A stretch of DNA of 34,348 nt from Actinotalea ferrariae CF5-4. Lineage in GTDB: Bacteria; Actinomycetota; Actinomycetes; Actinomycetales; Cellulomonadaceae. Below the pieces are notes generated by a model that ran no database searches, was not told the origin of the DNA, and worked only from the letters and a program-made list of their open reading frames with translations. Below are positions 6,843-17,516 of the stretch, one piece after another; within the stretch, counting starts at the first letter, position 1, and the number at the start of each line of letters is the position of its first letter. The stretch is from assembly GCF_000603945.1 (NCBI RefSeq), contig NZ_AXCW01000027.1, forward strand, positions 1 to 34,348, in the 5' to 3' direction. A program made the position numbers and the translations under genes.

Positions 6843-8996
6843 GTGCCTGAGAACCACGACGCCTCGCCCCTGCCGACGCCGCTCCTGGAGCTGGCGGCCC
6901 GCCACGGGGTCGTCCCCGACTTCTGGGGGTTCGACGGTCAGCACCGGTTCGTCTCCGAGAAGACCATGGTCGCCGTCCTCGCCGCGCTGGGTGTCGACGC
7001 CTCGACGCCCGAGCGGGTCGGCCTCGCGCTGGAGAACGCCGACGACGACCCGTGGCGGCGGGTCCTGCCGCCCGTCGTCGTGGTGCGGGCGGGCAGCCCC
7101 ACGGAGGTGCCAGCCCACGTCGCGGACGGCCAGCCGGTGACCGTCCGCGTCGAGCTGGAGGACGGCGCGGGGCACCGCGAGCTGGTGCAGTCCGACGCGT
7201 ACGTGGCGCCGCGCACGGTGGACGGCCGCGTCGTGGGCCGCGCCACCTTCGTGGTCCCGGCGGACCTCCCGCTCGGCTGGCACGACCTCGTGGCCCAGTC
7301 GCCCGACGGCACCGGCCGCTCCACGCTCGTCGTCGTGCCGGACCGTCTGGAGCTCGGCCACGGGCTGGCGGAGCGTCGCGGCTGGGGCCTCATGACCCAG
7401 CTGTACTCCGTGCGGTCGGAGCGCTCGTGGGGGCTCGGCGACCTCGCCGACCTGCGGGAGATGGGCTGGATGGCCGGCCGCCGGTGCGGGGCGGACTTCC
7501 TGCTCATCAACCCGCTGCACGCCGCCGAGCCCGGCTCGCGCATGACGCCGTCGCCGTACCTCCCGGTGACCCGGCGCTTCGTGAACCCGGTCTACCTGCG
7601 CGTCGAGGACATCCCCGAGACGGCGTACCTGCCCGTGGCGGAGCGCTCGCTCGTCGAGTGGCAGGCCGAGGTCGCGCGTCCGTTGAGCGACGACGGCCCG
7701 ATCGACCGCGACACCGTGTGGGGCGCGAAGAAGGTGGCGCTCGAGGTCGTGCACGCCGCCCCCCGGTCGGCCGCCCGGCAGGCGGCGTTCGAGCAGTACA
7801 AGGAGCTCGAGGGCCAGGGGCTGGAGGACTTCGCGACCTGGTGCGCCCTGGCCGAGCACTTCGAGGGCCGCACGTGGCCCGCCGCGGCCGACGACCGCGG
7901 GTCGGAGCTCGTCAAGGGGCTGCGGGAGAAGCTCGCGGACCGGATCCAGTTCCACTGCTGGCTCCAGTGGGTCGCGGACGAGCAGCTCGCCGATGCCCAG
8001 CGCGCCGCGGTCGAGGGCGGCATGCGGATCGGGATCATGCACGACCTCGCGGTCGGCGTGCACCCGGAGGGTGCCGACGCCTGGGCCATGCGGGACGTCC
8101 TGGCCCAGGGCGTCTCGGTCGGTGCGCCGCCGGACATGTACAACCAGCAGGGCCAGGACTGGTCGCAGCCGCCGTGGCGTCCCGACGGCCTCGCCCGCGC
8201 CGCGTACCGGCCCTACCGGGACATGCTCCGGACGATCCTGCGGCACGCCGGCGCGATCCGCATCGACCACGTGCTGGGCCTGTTCCGGCTGTGGTGGATC
8301 CCCTCCGGCGCCGGGGCCCAGGACGGGGCGTACGTCCGCTACGACCACGAGGCCCTCATCGGCATCCTCTGCCTGGAGGCCCAGCGCGCGGGCGCCGTCG
8401 TGATCGGCGAGGACCTGGGGGTGTTCGAGCCGTGGGTGCGGACCTACCTCACGGAGCGGGGCATCCTCGGGACCTCGGTGCTGTGGTTCGAGTACGAGGG
8501 CGACCGGCTCATGGCGCCCGAGAAGTACCGGCCCCTCGCCCTGGCGACGGTGACCACGCACGACCTGCCCCCGACCGCGGGGTACCTGGCGGGGGAGCAC
8601 GTCGACCTGCGGGACCGGCTGGGTCTGCTCACCGAGCCGGTCGAGGTGGTCCGACGGGCCGCAGCCCAGGAGCGGCAGCAGATGGTCGACGTCCTGACGT
8701 CGCGGGGTCTCGTCGGAGCGGACCCGTCGGAGCGGGAGCTGGTCGAGGCGCTGCACCGGCTCGTGCTGGCCTCGCCCTCGGTGCTGGTCGGCGTCTCGCT
8801 GGCCGACGCGGTGGGGGAGCGACGGGCCCAGAACCAGCCGGGGACGGACACCGAGTACCCCAACTGGAAGGTCCCGCTGGCGGACTCCGCGCAGCGGCTG
8901 GTCACGGTCGACGACCTGTTCGACAACCCGCGGCTGCGCTCGCTCGTGGTCGCGGTCAACGACGCCATCGCGCACGAGGTCGTCCCCGCGACCTGA
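6843..8996 (+). CDS. malQ: 4-alpha-glucanotransferase (amylomaltase)
   Basis: A 717-residue GH77 enzyme that transfers maltodextrin units between alpha-1,4-glucans in the cytoplasm. An N-terminal extension of about 150 residues, typical of actinobacterial MalQ, precedes the barrel (RGWGLMTQLYSVRSERSWGLGDLADL). Catalytic motifs are present: AIRIDHVLGLFRLWWIP (Asp nucleophile), VVIGEDLGVFEPWV (Glu acid/base) and TTHDLPPTAGY (transition-state Asp). The GTG start follows a leaderless-type box. A perfect 20-bp hairpin follows the stop. With the secreted amylase 4 kb downstream this gives a starch pathway: extracellular cleavage, then intracellular maltodextrin conversion. Confidence 0.95.
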   Translation: MPENHDASPLPTPLLELAARHGVVPDFWGFDGQHRFVSEKTMVAVLAALGVDASTPERVGLALENADDDPWRRVLPPVVVVRAGSPTEVPAHVADGQPVTVRVELEDGAGHRELVQSDAYVAPRTVDGRVVGRATFVVPADLPLGWHDLVAQSPDGTGRSTLVVVPDRLELGHGLAERRGWGLMTQLYSVRSERSWGLGDLADLREMGWMAGRRCGADFLLINPLHAAEPGSRMTPSPYLPVTRRFVNPVYLRVEDIPETAYLPVAERSLVEWQAEVARPLSDDGPIDRDTVWGAKKVALEVVHAAPRSAARQAAFEQYKELEGQGLEDFATWCALAEHFEGRTWPAAADDRGSELVKGLREKLADRIQFHCWLQWVADEQLADAQRAAVEGGMRIGIMHDLAVGVHPEGADAWAMRDVLAQGVSVGAPPDMYNQQGQDWSQPPWRPDGLARAAYRPYRDMLRTILRHAGAIRIDHVLGLFRLWWIPSGAGAQDGAYVRYDHEALIGILCLEAQRAGAVVIGEDLGVFEPWVRTYLTERGILGTSVLWFEYEGDRLMAPEKYRPLALATVTTHDLPPTAGYLAGEHVDLRDRLGLLTEPVEVVRRAAAQERQQMVDVLTSRGLVGADPSERELVEALHRLVLASPSVLVGVSLADAVGERRAQNQPGTDTEYPNWKVPLADSAQRLVTVDDLFDNPRLRSLVVAVNDAIAHEVVPAT

Positions 8997-9012
8997 GCCC
9001 CACGCGCACCGG

Positions 9013-9057
9013 GCACGACGAGGCCCCCGGAGCCACGCTCCGGGGGCCTCGTCGTGC
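9013..9057. terminator. Perfect 20-bp hairpin terminator between malQ and pepN
   Basis: Arms at 9013-9032 and 9038-9057 are perfectly complementary with a 5-base loop. It lies 17 bases past the malQ stop and before the stop of converging pepN, so it can serve both strands. There is no T-run, as is common in actinobacteria. Confidence 0.8.
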
Positions 9058-9116
9058 GTCCCCGCGGACGGCGGCGCTCCTGACCGGTGCCGCCGTCCGG
9101 GGGTCGCGTCAGCCGG

Positions 9117-11693
<2,577 letters not shown>

Positions 11694-11823
11694 AGCAGGT
11701 GCTCCTCGGGTCAGGGGTGTGACGTCCGGGGAATCCTCCCACGCAGGTCCGGGGCGCACCGGGGGTCGGCCGCGGGGAATGCGGACGGCCGTGTGCCGTT
11801 GATCCTGGTGGACCCGACGCACG

Positions 11824-11888
11824 ACCGGCACCGGCACCGGCCGGCACCCACCGGCACCCGGGCACCCACCCGGCACCCACCGACACCG
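11824..11888 (+). repeat. GGCACC-rich low-complexity repeat upstream of the DsbA-like gene
   Basis: The unit CCGGCACC and close variants (GGCACCC) recur about eight times just before the start of the DsbA-like gene. It falls in the divergent region with pepN and would form most of the 5' leader of the downstream mRNA. No function can be assigned. Confidence 0.5.
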
Positions 11889-11897
11889 AGGAGAACG

Positions 11898-12554
11898 ATG
11901 ACCACCACGGCTGACGCCCCCACGCAGGAGACCGCCCCCGACGGCGAGCGCGCCGTGCGCGCCGACTTCTGGTTCGACCCCATGTGCCCGTGGGCCTGGA
12001 TGACGTCGCGGTGGATGACGGAGGTCGCGGAGCACCGCCCCGTCGACCTGCACTGGCACGTCATGAGCCTCTCGGTGCTCAACGAGGGCCGGGACCTCCC
12101 GGACGGCTACCGGCAGCTCATGGACCAGGCCTGGCGACCCGTCCGGGTGATCACCGCGGCACGGCTCGCCCACGGCGAGGACGTCGTCAAGCCGCTGTAC
12201 GACGCGATCGGCACGCGGCTGCACCCGGGGGGGCGCAAGGACGACCTCCGCGCCGTGCTCGCCGAGTCCCTCGCGGAGGTGGGGCTGCCGGCAGAGCTGC
12301 TCGACGCCGCGGACGACGACGCCCACGACGAGGAGCTCCGGGCGTCGCACCAGCGGGCCATCGACCTCGTCGGTGACGAGGTGGGCACGCCCGTCGTCGC
12401 CGTCGAGGGCGTCGCGTACTTCGGGCCGGTCGTGACCCCCGCCCCCCGGGGCGAGGATGCGCTGCGCCTGTGGGACGGGCTCGTGCTCATGACCCAGGTG
12501 CCCGGCTTCTACGAGCTCAAGCGGACCCGGACCCAGGGACCCGTGCTCGACTGA
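11898..12554 (+). CDS. DsbA-family thioredoxin-fold protein (Rv2466c-like mycothiol-dependent reductase family)
   Basis: A 218-residue cytoplasmic protein without a signal peptide. The N-terminal thioredoxin half starts ADFWFDPMCPWAW, where Cys30 begins a CPWA motif; the helical insert and the cis-Pro segment VGTPVVAVEGVAYFGPVV follow as in DsbA/FrnE-like proteins. Rv2466c of mycobacteria is a mycothiol-dependent nitroreductase of this family; the function here is inferred. The second active-site cysteine is replaced by alanine, giving a monothiol site. The ATG follows a purine-rich GAGGAGAAC sequence. The gene lies divergent to pepN and ends at a strong hairpin. Confidence 0.88.
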   Translation: MTTTADAPTQETAPDGERAVRADFWFDPMCPWAWMTSRWMTEVAEHRPVDLHWHVMSLSVLNEGRDLPDGYRQLMDQAWRPVRVITAARLAHGEDVVKPLYDAIGTRLHPGGRKDDLRAVLAESLAEVGLPAELLDAADDDAHDEELRASHQRAIDLVGDEVGTPVVAVEGVAYFGPVVTPAPRGEDALRLWDGLVLMTQVPGFYELKRTRTQGPVLD

Positions 12555-12596
12555 CGGGCCGTCCCAGCGCCCCCCGAGGCGCTGCTCGAGGACGTC

Positions 12597-12634
12597 GACG
12601 ACGCCGCCACCGGCTGACCGGTGGCGGCGTCGTC
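12597..12634 (+). terminator. Perfect 17-bp hairpin terminator after the DsbA-like gene
   Basis: Arms 12597-12613 and 12618-12634 are exactly complementary around a 4-base loop, about 40 bases past the stop codon. A short pyrimidine stretch (CGTTCT) follows. Confidence 0.75.
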
Positions 12635-12733
12635 CGTTCTGCGCCGAATCGTCCCCACCTGCGCCCCCACCTGGCCGAGCGCCCCTGAGAGGTGCCGTCG
12701 GACCTCTTGCGCTGTCACCCGGACGGACCTACC

Positions 12734-12785
12734 GTTGCAACCCTTCCAGGTTGTTGCGGGAGGTTTTTCATCCCGTTGCATTGCG
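12734..12785 (+). promoter_or_regulatory. Putative control region of the alpha-amylase gene
   Basis: This locally AT-richer stretch holds several symmetric elements: the palindrome GTTGCAAC (12734-12741), the inverted repeat CAACC-N6-GGTTG (12738-12753) and CGGGA-N9-TCCCG (12757-12775). GTTGC recurs at 12734, about 12752 and 12774. LacI-family maltose regulators of actinobacteria bind TTGCAA-like palindromes upstream of amylase genes, so this is a reasonable operator candidate. The link to a regulator is inference, and promoter boxes are not clear. The rest of 12635-12871 shows no gene. Confidence 0.4.
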
Positions 12786-12871
12786 CTCCATCCGAGGCCG
12801 TCGCACCGATGCGGCGGCTGTCCGTCACCGGGTCATCGACGACCCGGCCGACCCGAATGGACCGAACACAC

Positions 12872-14680
12872 ATGAGGGACACGTCCCCCCTCCGGCGCGC
12901 GGGGGCGCGCCGGGCGCCACGGGCTCGCCGCTCGCTGGCAGCACTCCTCAGCGCAGCCATGGCCACGACTGCGCTCGCGGCCGGGCTGACGGCGGCGCCG
13001 CTGGCCGCCGAGCCGGCCGTCGCCGCCACGCCGGCGAGCAAGAGCGTGACCGCGGTCATGTTCCAGTGGCCGTGGACCGCGATCGCGCGCGAGTGCACGA
13101 ACAACCTGGGCCCGGCGGGCTACGGCTACGTACAGACGTCGCCGCCGCAGGAGCACGTGCAGGGCACGCAGTGGTGGACCAACTACCAGCCCGTGTCCTA
13201 CAAGATCGAGAGCCGCTTCGGCACGCGTGCGCAGTTCGCGTCGATGGTGCAGACCTGCAAGAACGCCGGCGTCCAGGTGATCGCGGACGTCGTCATCAAC
13301 CACATGTCCGGTCAGAGCGCCGGCGGCACGGGGTGGGCCGGGACGGTCTTCCAGCACTACAGCTACCCGGGCACCTACGGGTCGCAGGACTTCCACGACT
13401 GCCGGCGTGACATCACGAACTACGGCAACGCGTGGGAGGTCCAGAACTGCAACCTGGTCAACCTGGCGGACCTCAAGACCGAGTCCGACTACGTGCGCGG
13501 GCGGATCGCCGCGTACATGAACGACCTGATCTCGCTCGGCGTCACCGGCTTCCGCGTCGACGCGGCCAAGCACATCCCCGCCGCGGACATCGCCAACATC
13601 AAGAGCCGCCTGACGAACCCGAACGTCTACATGGTGCAGGAGGTCATCGGCGCTGCCAGCGAGCCGATCAAGGACACGGACTACACGTACATCTCCGACG
13701 TCCACGAGTTCGACTACGCCCGGGAGCTCAAGCGCGTCTTCAACGGCGGCCAGCTGTCCTGGCTGAGCAACTTCGGCGAGGCGTGGGGCCTCATGCCGTC
13801 GGGCAGCGCGGGGGTGTTCGTCGACAACCACGACACCGAGCGCAACGGCGAGACGCTGAACCAGACCTACGCGTCGACCTACACCCTCGCCAACGTCTTC
13901 ATGCTGGCCTGGCCCTACGGCAGCCCGAGCGTCCACTCCGGCTACTCCTTCACCAACAAGGACGCGGGCCCTCCCGGCGCCGGCACGGGCACGGTCCCGG
14001 CGCCCACGTGCTACAGCAACGGCTGGCGGTGCCAGCACGACTGGCGCGAGATCGAGAACATGGTCGGCTTCCGCAACGCCACCGCCGGCGCCGCCGTCGG
14101 CAACTGGTGGACCAACGGGAACAACCAGATCGCCTTCGGCCGTGGCGCCAAGGGCTACGTCGTCATCAACCGTGAGGGCGCCGCGCTGAGCCGCACCTTC
14201 CAGACGTCGCTGCCCGCGGGCACGTACTGCGACGTCGCGCAGGGCCTGCCCACGAGCACCGGGTGCTCCGGCCGCAGCATCACCGTCAACGCGTCCGGGC
14301 AGTTCACGGCCACCGTGAACGCCAACACCCCGCTCGCGCTGCACGTCAACGCCAAGGCGGGCGCCAGCACGACGACGCCGACGACGCAGACGACGATCTC
14401 CTTCGGCGTCAACGCCACCACCGTGTACGGGCAGAACGTCCGGGTCGTCGGGAACCACCCGTCGCTCGGGTCGTGGAACGCCGCGGCCGGCGTGCCGCTG
14501 TCCTCCGCCGCCTACCCGGTGTGGCGTGCCGGCGTCGCGTTCCCCGCCGGGACGCGCGTCGAGTACAAGTACGTCAAGGTCGACGGCAGCGGCAACGTCG
14601 TCTGGGAGAGCGGGGTGAACCGGGTGGCCACCGCGCCCTCGACCGGGACGCTGACGCTCAACGACGCCTGGCGCAACTAG
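12872..14680 (+). CDS. Secreted alpha-amylase, GH13 with C-terminal CBM20 starch-binding domain
   Basis: A preprotein of about 602 residues that hydrolyses alpha-1,4 links of starch outside the cell. A Tat/Sec-like signal peptide (many Arg, then an Ala/Leu core; cleavage near residue 46-52) leads to a GH13 barrel starting VTAVMFQWPW. Catalytic residues are visible: Asp230 in GFRVDAAKH, Glu257 in MVQEVIG and Asp321 in FVDNHDTER; DVVINH is conserved region I. A Thr-rich linker leads to CBM20 (about 505-602; NHPSLGSWN, VEYKYVKVD). The start is uncertain: no good Shine-Dalgarno sequence precedes ATG 12872, and ATG 12857 is possible. The stop codon lies in the 4-bp target duplication of an inserted IS element. 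Confidence 0.93.
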   Translation: MRDTSPLRRAGARRAPRARRSLAALLSAAMATTALAAGLTAAPLAAEPAVAATPASKSVTAVMFQWPWTAIARECTNNLGPAGYGYVQTSPPQEHVQGTQWWTNYQPVSYKIESRFGTRAQFASMVQTCKNAGVQVIADVVINHMSGQSAGGTGWAGTVFQHYSYPGTYGSQDFHDCRRDITNYGNAWEVQNCNLVNLADLKTESDYVRGRIAAYMNDLISLGVTGFRVDAAKHIPAADIANIKSRLTNPNVYMVQEVIGAASEPIKDTDYTYISDVHEFDYARELKRVFNGGQLSWLSNFGEAWGLMPSGSAGVFVDNHDTERNGETLNQTYASTYTLANVFMLAWPYGSPSVHSGYSFTNKDAGPPGAGTGTVPAPTCYSNGWRCQHDWREIENMVGFRNATAGAAVGNWWTNGNNQIAFGRGAKGYVVINREGAALSRTFQTSLPAGTYCDVAQGLPTSTGCSGRSITVNASGQFTATVNANTPLALHVNAKAGASTTTPTTQTTISFGVNATTVYGQNVRVVGNHPSLGSWNAAAGVPLSSAAYPVWRAGVAFPAGTRVEYKYVKVDGSGNVVWESGVNRVATAPSTGTLTLNDAWRN

Positions 14681-15620
14681 GGCGTGTCTCCAAAGATGGG
14701 CGTGGGGTTGCGGCGATGCTGATCGGGTGAGTCGTGCAGCGGAGCTCAGTGATGCCCAGTGGGCGCGGATCGCGCCGATGATGCCGCAGGTCAAGGGCCG
14801 TTCGCGGCCGTACCGCGATCACCGGCAGGTGGTCGAGGGCATCGTGTTCCGGTTCCGGACGGGGTGCGCGTGGCGGGACGTGCCCGAGCGGTACGGGCCG
14901 TGGCAGACGCTGTGGAAGCGCCACACCCGGTTCTCCCGGGACGGCACCTGGGACAAGATCTTCACGGTGCTGCTGGCCCAGGCCGACGCCGCCGGGGAGA
15001 TCGACTGGGCGGTCAGCATCGACTCCACGATCAACCGCGCTCATCAGCACGCGACGACCCTGCCCAGGGCCACAGGGGGACCTGGCGAATCACACGAATC
15101 TGCGCACGGAGCCGGCTGACCACGCGATCGGCCGCTCCCGCGGCGGACTGTCCACCAAGATCCACCACGCCGTGGACGGCAAGGGCCGACCGCTCGCAGT
15201 GCTCATCGGGCCAGGTCAAGGCGGTGACGCCCCGATGTGCCTACCGGTGCTGGACACCATCCGGGTCCCGCGTCTGGGCCCGGGCCGGCCCCGCACCCGG
15301 CCCGACGCGGTCCTGGCGGACAAGGCGTACTCCTCCCGGGCGATCCGAGCCGAGCTGCGCCGCCGCGGCATCGTCTCGGTCATCCCCGAGCCCCGCGACC
15401 AGCAGGGCCACCGCAAGCGCCGCGGCTCCGCCGGTGGGCGCCCGGTCACCTACGACACCGACCGATACAAGGGCCGCAACGTCGTCGAACGCGCCTTCTG
15501 CCTGCTCAAGCAGTGGCGCGGCCTGGCCACCCGCTACGACAAGCACGCCATCACCTACCGCGGCGCCGTCGTCCTCGCCGCCATCATCACCTGGCTCCGA
15601 ACATAGGAGACACGCCCTAG
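14677..15620 (+). mobile_element. IS5-family insertion sequence, 936 bp, with CTAG target duplication
   Basis: The element proper is 14681-15616. Its ends are inverted copies of GGCGTGTCTCC (14681-14691 and 15606-15616), each flanked by CTAG (14677-14680 and 15617-15620), which reads as the 4-bp target duplication. Because CTAG is its own inverse, the terminal repeat could also be counted as 15 bp. Length, target choice and transposase fit the IS5 group. It inserted exactly at the end of the amylase gene: the TAG stop codon is part of the left CTAG. The amylase protein is intact but its 3' flank is now separated by the element. Confidence 0.9.
14727..15606 (+). CDS. IS5-family DDE transposase, split over two reading frames
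   Basis: The N-terminal part (14727-15119, GTG start, 130 codons) has the helix-turn-helix DUF4096-like region (LSDAQWARIAPMMP, YRDHRQVVEGIVFRFRTGCAWRDVP) and the first DDE Asp in WAVSIDSTINRAHQH. The C-terminal part continues in the +1 frame: DHAIGRSRGGLSTKIHHAVD, the second Asp in VLADKAYSSRAIR and the final Glu in YKGRNVVERAFCLLKQWRG, ending with TAG at 15606. The total is 880 bases, one too many for a single 293-codon frame. The frames can join at the five-G run 15075-15079, either by a 1-base insertion mutation or +1 ribosomal slippage. No A-rich -1 slippery site is seen. Activity is therefore doubtful. Confidence 0.88.
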
Positions 15621-15641
15621 CCGGGGTCCCCTGAACGGCGG

Positions 15642-15676
15642 GGGGTGGGCGTGACCTGGAGCGCACCGCCCACCCC
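15642..15676 (+). terminator. 10-bp hairpin beyond the IS element
   Basis: Arms 15642-15651 and 15667-15676 (GGGGTGGGCG and its complement) with a 15-base loop. Before the IS insertion it would have lain about 20 bases past the amylase stop, so it is probably the original amylase terminator. Confidence 0.5.
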
Positions 15677-15704
15677 TCGCCCCCCGCCCACGCCTCGTGG
15701 GCTC

Positions 15705-15740
15705 CCACGGCCGGACGGTTCTCCCAACGTCCGGCCGTGG
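15705..15740 (+). terminator. 13-bp hairpin upstream of the FAD oxidoreductase gene
   Basis: Arms 15705-15717 and 15728-15740 are perfectly complementary with a 10-base loop. It could be a second terminator of the amylase unit. It ends about 50 bases before the next promoter box. Confidence 0.55.
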
Positions 15741-15790
15741 TGCTGCCCGGCCCCGTCCGGCGGTGGCGCTCCCGAGCCTCGACCGGCCGC

Positions 15791-15796
15791 TACCGT
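15791..15796 (+). promoter_or_regulatory. -10 box of a leaderless promoter (FAD oxidoreductase)
   Basis: TACCGT, six bases, then GTG 15803. There is no Shine-Dalgarno sequence. Confidence 0.5.
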
Positions 15797-15802
15797 GCTG
15801 CC

Positions 15803-17398
15803 GTGAGCGACGACGCGACCACCGTCCCTGCCCGCGCCCGGTACGACGTCGTCGTCGTGGGCGGGGGGCACAACGGCCTGACCGCGGCCGCCTACCTGGC
15901 GCAGGCGGGCCGCTCGGTCCTCCTGCTCGAGGCGGCAGACCACCTGGGGGGAGCGACGCAGTCCGCGCGGGTGTTCCCCGGTGTGGACGCGCGGCTGTCC
16001 CGCTACTCCTACCTCGTCTCCCTCCTGCCGGCCGCGGTGCGCGACGAGCTCGGCCTGCGCCTGGAGCTGCGGCGGCGCCGGTTCTCCTCCTACACCCCGC
16101 TGCCGTCGGACCCGGCCCGGGGTCTGCTCGTCGACAACGCCGACGACGCCGCCACGCGCCGCTCGTTCGAGGCGGTCGGGGCCGGCGCGGACGTCGCCGC
16201 CTGGCACGCCTTCGGTGCCCGGACGGCCGCGCTCGCGCGCGCGCTCTTCGGCACGGTCACGGAGCCGCTGCCCACGGCCGAGGAGGTGCGCGCCCGCCTC
16301 GGGGCGGCGTGGTGGACCGACCTCGTCGAGCGGCCCCTCGGGGAGCTGGTCGAGCGGACGTTCGCCTCGGACCTCGTCCGGGGCGTCGTCCTGACCGACG
16401 CGCTGATCGGCACGTTCGCCGGCGCCCACGACGCCTCCCTGGTCCAGAACCGGTGCTTCCTCTACCACGTCATCGGCGGCGGCACGGGCGACTGGGACGT
16501 GCCGGTGGGCGGGATGGGCGCGGTGGCCGCGGAGCTCGAGGCCGCCTGCGGCCGTGCCGGCGTGGAGGTGCTGACGTCGGCGCGCGTCACCGCCGTCACG
16601 ACGTCGTCGGCCGCCGCGGAGGTGACGTGGCAGGACGACGACGGGCGCGAGCGCGCGGTCGCCGCGGACCACGTGCTGGCGGGGTGCAGCCCTCGCGACC
16701 TGGACCATCTGCGCGGACGGGTCCCCGAGCAGGAGCCCGAGGGGGCCCAGCTCAAGGTGAACATGCTGCTGACGCGCCTGCCGCGGCTGCGGGACACCGC
16801 CGTCGACCCGGCTGCCGCCTTCGCCGGCACCTTCCACGTCAACGAGGGCTACGCCCAGCTGCAGCGGGCGTACGAGGAGGCAGCGGCGGGGCGCGTGCCG
16901 ACCGTCCCGCCGTCGGAGATCTACTGCCACTCGCTGACGGACGCGTCGATCCTGGGCCCGGAGGTCCGCGCGCGGGGGTGGCACACGCTGACGCTCTTCG
17001 GGCTGCACATGCCGGCCCGGCTCTTCCACGTCGACCCGGAGGGGGCGCGGGCCCAGGCGCTCGCGGCGACCCTCCGCTCCCTCGACGGCGTCCTGGCCGA
17101 GCCGGTCGAGGACTGCCTGGCCACGGACGCCGACGGCCGCCCGTGCCTGGAGGCCCGGACGCCGGTCGACCTGGAGACCGACGTGGGCCTGCCGGGCGGG
17201 CACATCTTCCACCGCGACCTGTCCTGGCCGTGGCTCTCCCCGGGGCACGCCGACGCCGCGTCCCTGGACCCGGCCGCCCGGTGGGGCGTGGCGACGGACG
17301 ACGCGCGGATCCTGCTCTGCGGGGCCGGCGCGGTGCGCGGCGGCGGGGTCAGCGGCATCCCGGGCCGGTCGGCCGCGATGGCCCTGCTCGGGCGCTGA
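15803..17398 (+). CDS. FAD-dependent oxidoreductase, phytoene desaturase/PYROXD2-like
   Basis: A 531-residue flavoprotein of the amine oxidase/phytoene desaturase superfamily. The dinucleotide-binding motif YDVVVVGGGHNGLTAAAYLAQAG is near the N-terminus with the acidic ribose-binding residue in LLLEAADHLGGATQS. The C-terminal FAD signature is CGAGAVRGGGVSGIPGRSAA. These fit the PYROXD2-like branch, whose substrate is not established, so no reaction is given. No carotenoid genes are nearby, which argues against a crtI role. The start GTG 15803 is chosen because the frame before it is not conserved and a TACCGT box sits six bases upstream. Confidence 0.87.
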   Translation: MSDDATTVPARARYDVVVVGGGHNGLTAAAYLAQAGRSVLLLEAADHLGGATQSARVFPGVDARLSRYSYLVSLLPAAVRDELGLRLELRRRRFSSYTPLPSDPARGLLVDNADDAATRRSFEAVGAGADVAAWHAFGARTAALARALFGTVTEPLPTAEEVRARLGAAWWTDLVERPLGELVERTFASDLVRGVVLTDALIGTFAGAHDASLVQNRCFLYHVIGGGTGDWDVPVGGMGAVAAELEAACGRAGVEVLTSARVTAVTTSSAAAEVTWQDDDGRERAVAADHVLAGCSPRDLDHLRGRVPEQEPEGAQLKVNMLLTRLPRLRDTAVDPAAAFAGTFHVNEGYAQLQRAYEEAAAGRVPTVPPSEIYCHSLTDASILGPEVRARGWHTLTLFGLHMPARLFHVDPEGARAQALAATLRSLDGVLAEPVEDCLATDADGRPCLEARTPVDLETDVGLPGGHIFHRDLSWPWLSPGHADAASLDPAARWGVATDDARILLCGAGAVRGGGVSGIPGRSAAMALLGR

Positions 17399-17516
17399 GG
17401 ACTGGCCCGGCACGTCGGGGTGACCCCTCCGCGCGCCACGGGCGACGTGGCCGGGCGCGGTGCGGGCGTGGCATGCTGCCGGAGGCATTCACCCGAACGG
17501 ACCAACAGGAGCCGCC

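Noticed and set aside
6729-8975. 748-codon minus-strand frame opposite malQ
   Set aside because: The translation is low-complexity and unrelated to any family; malQ on the other strand has all catalytic motifs.
11694-12350. 219-codon N-terminal extension of pepN
   Set aside because: It overlaps the DsbA-like gene on the other strand, is not PepN-like, and the GTG at 11693 has a good ribosome-binding site.
15803-17398. Phytoene desaturase (crtI) of a carotenoid cluster
   Set aside because: No crtB, crtE or other carotenoid gene is nearby and the sequence fits the PYROXD2-like branch.
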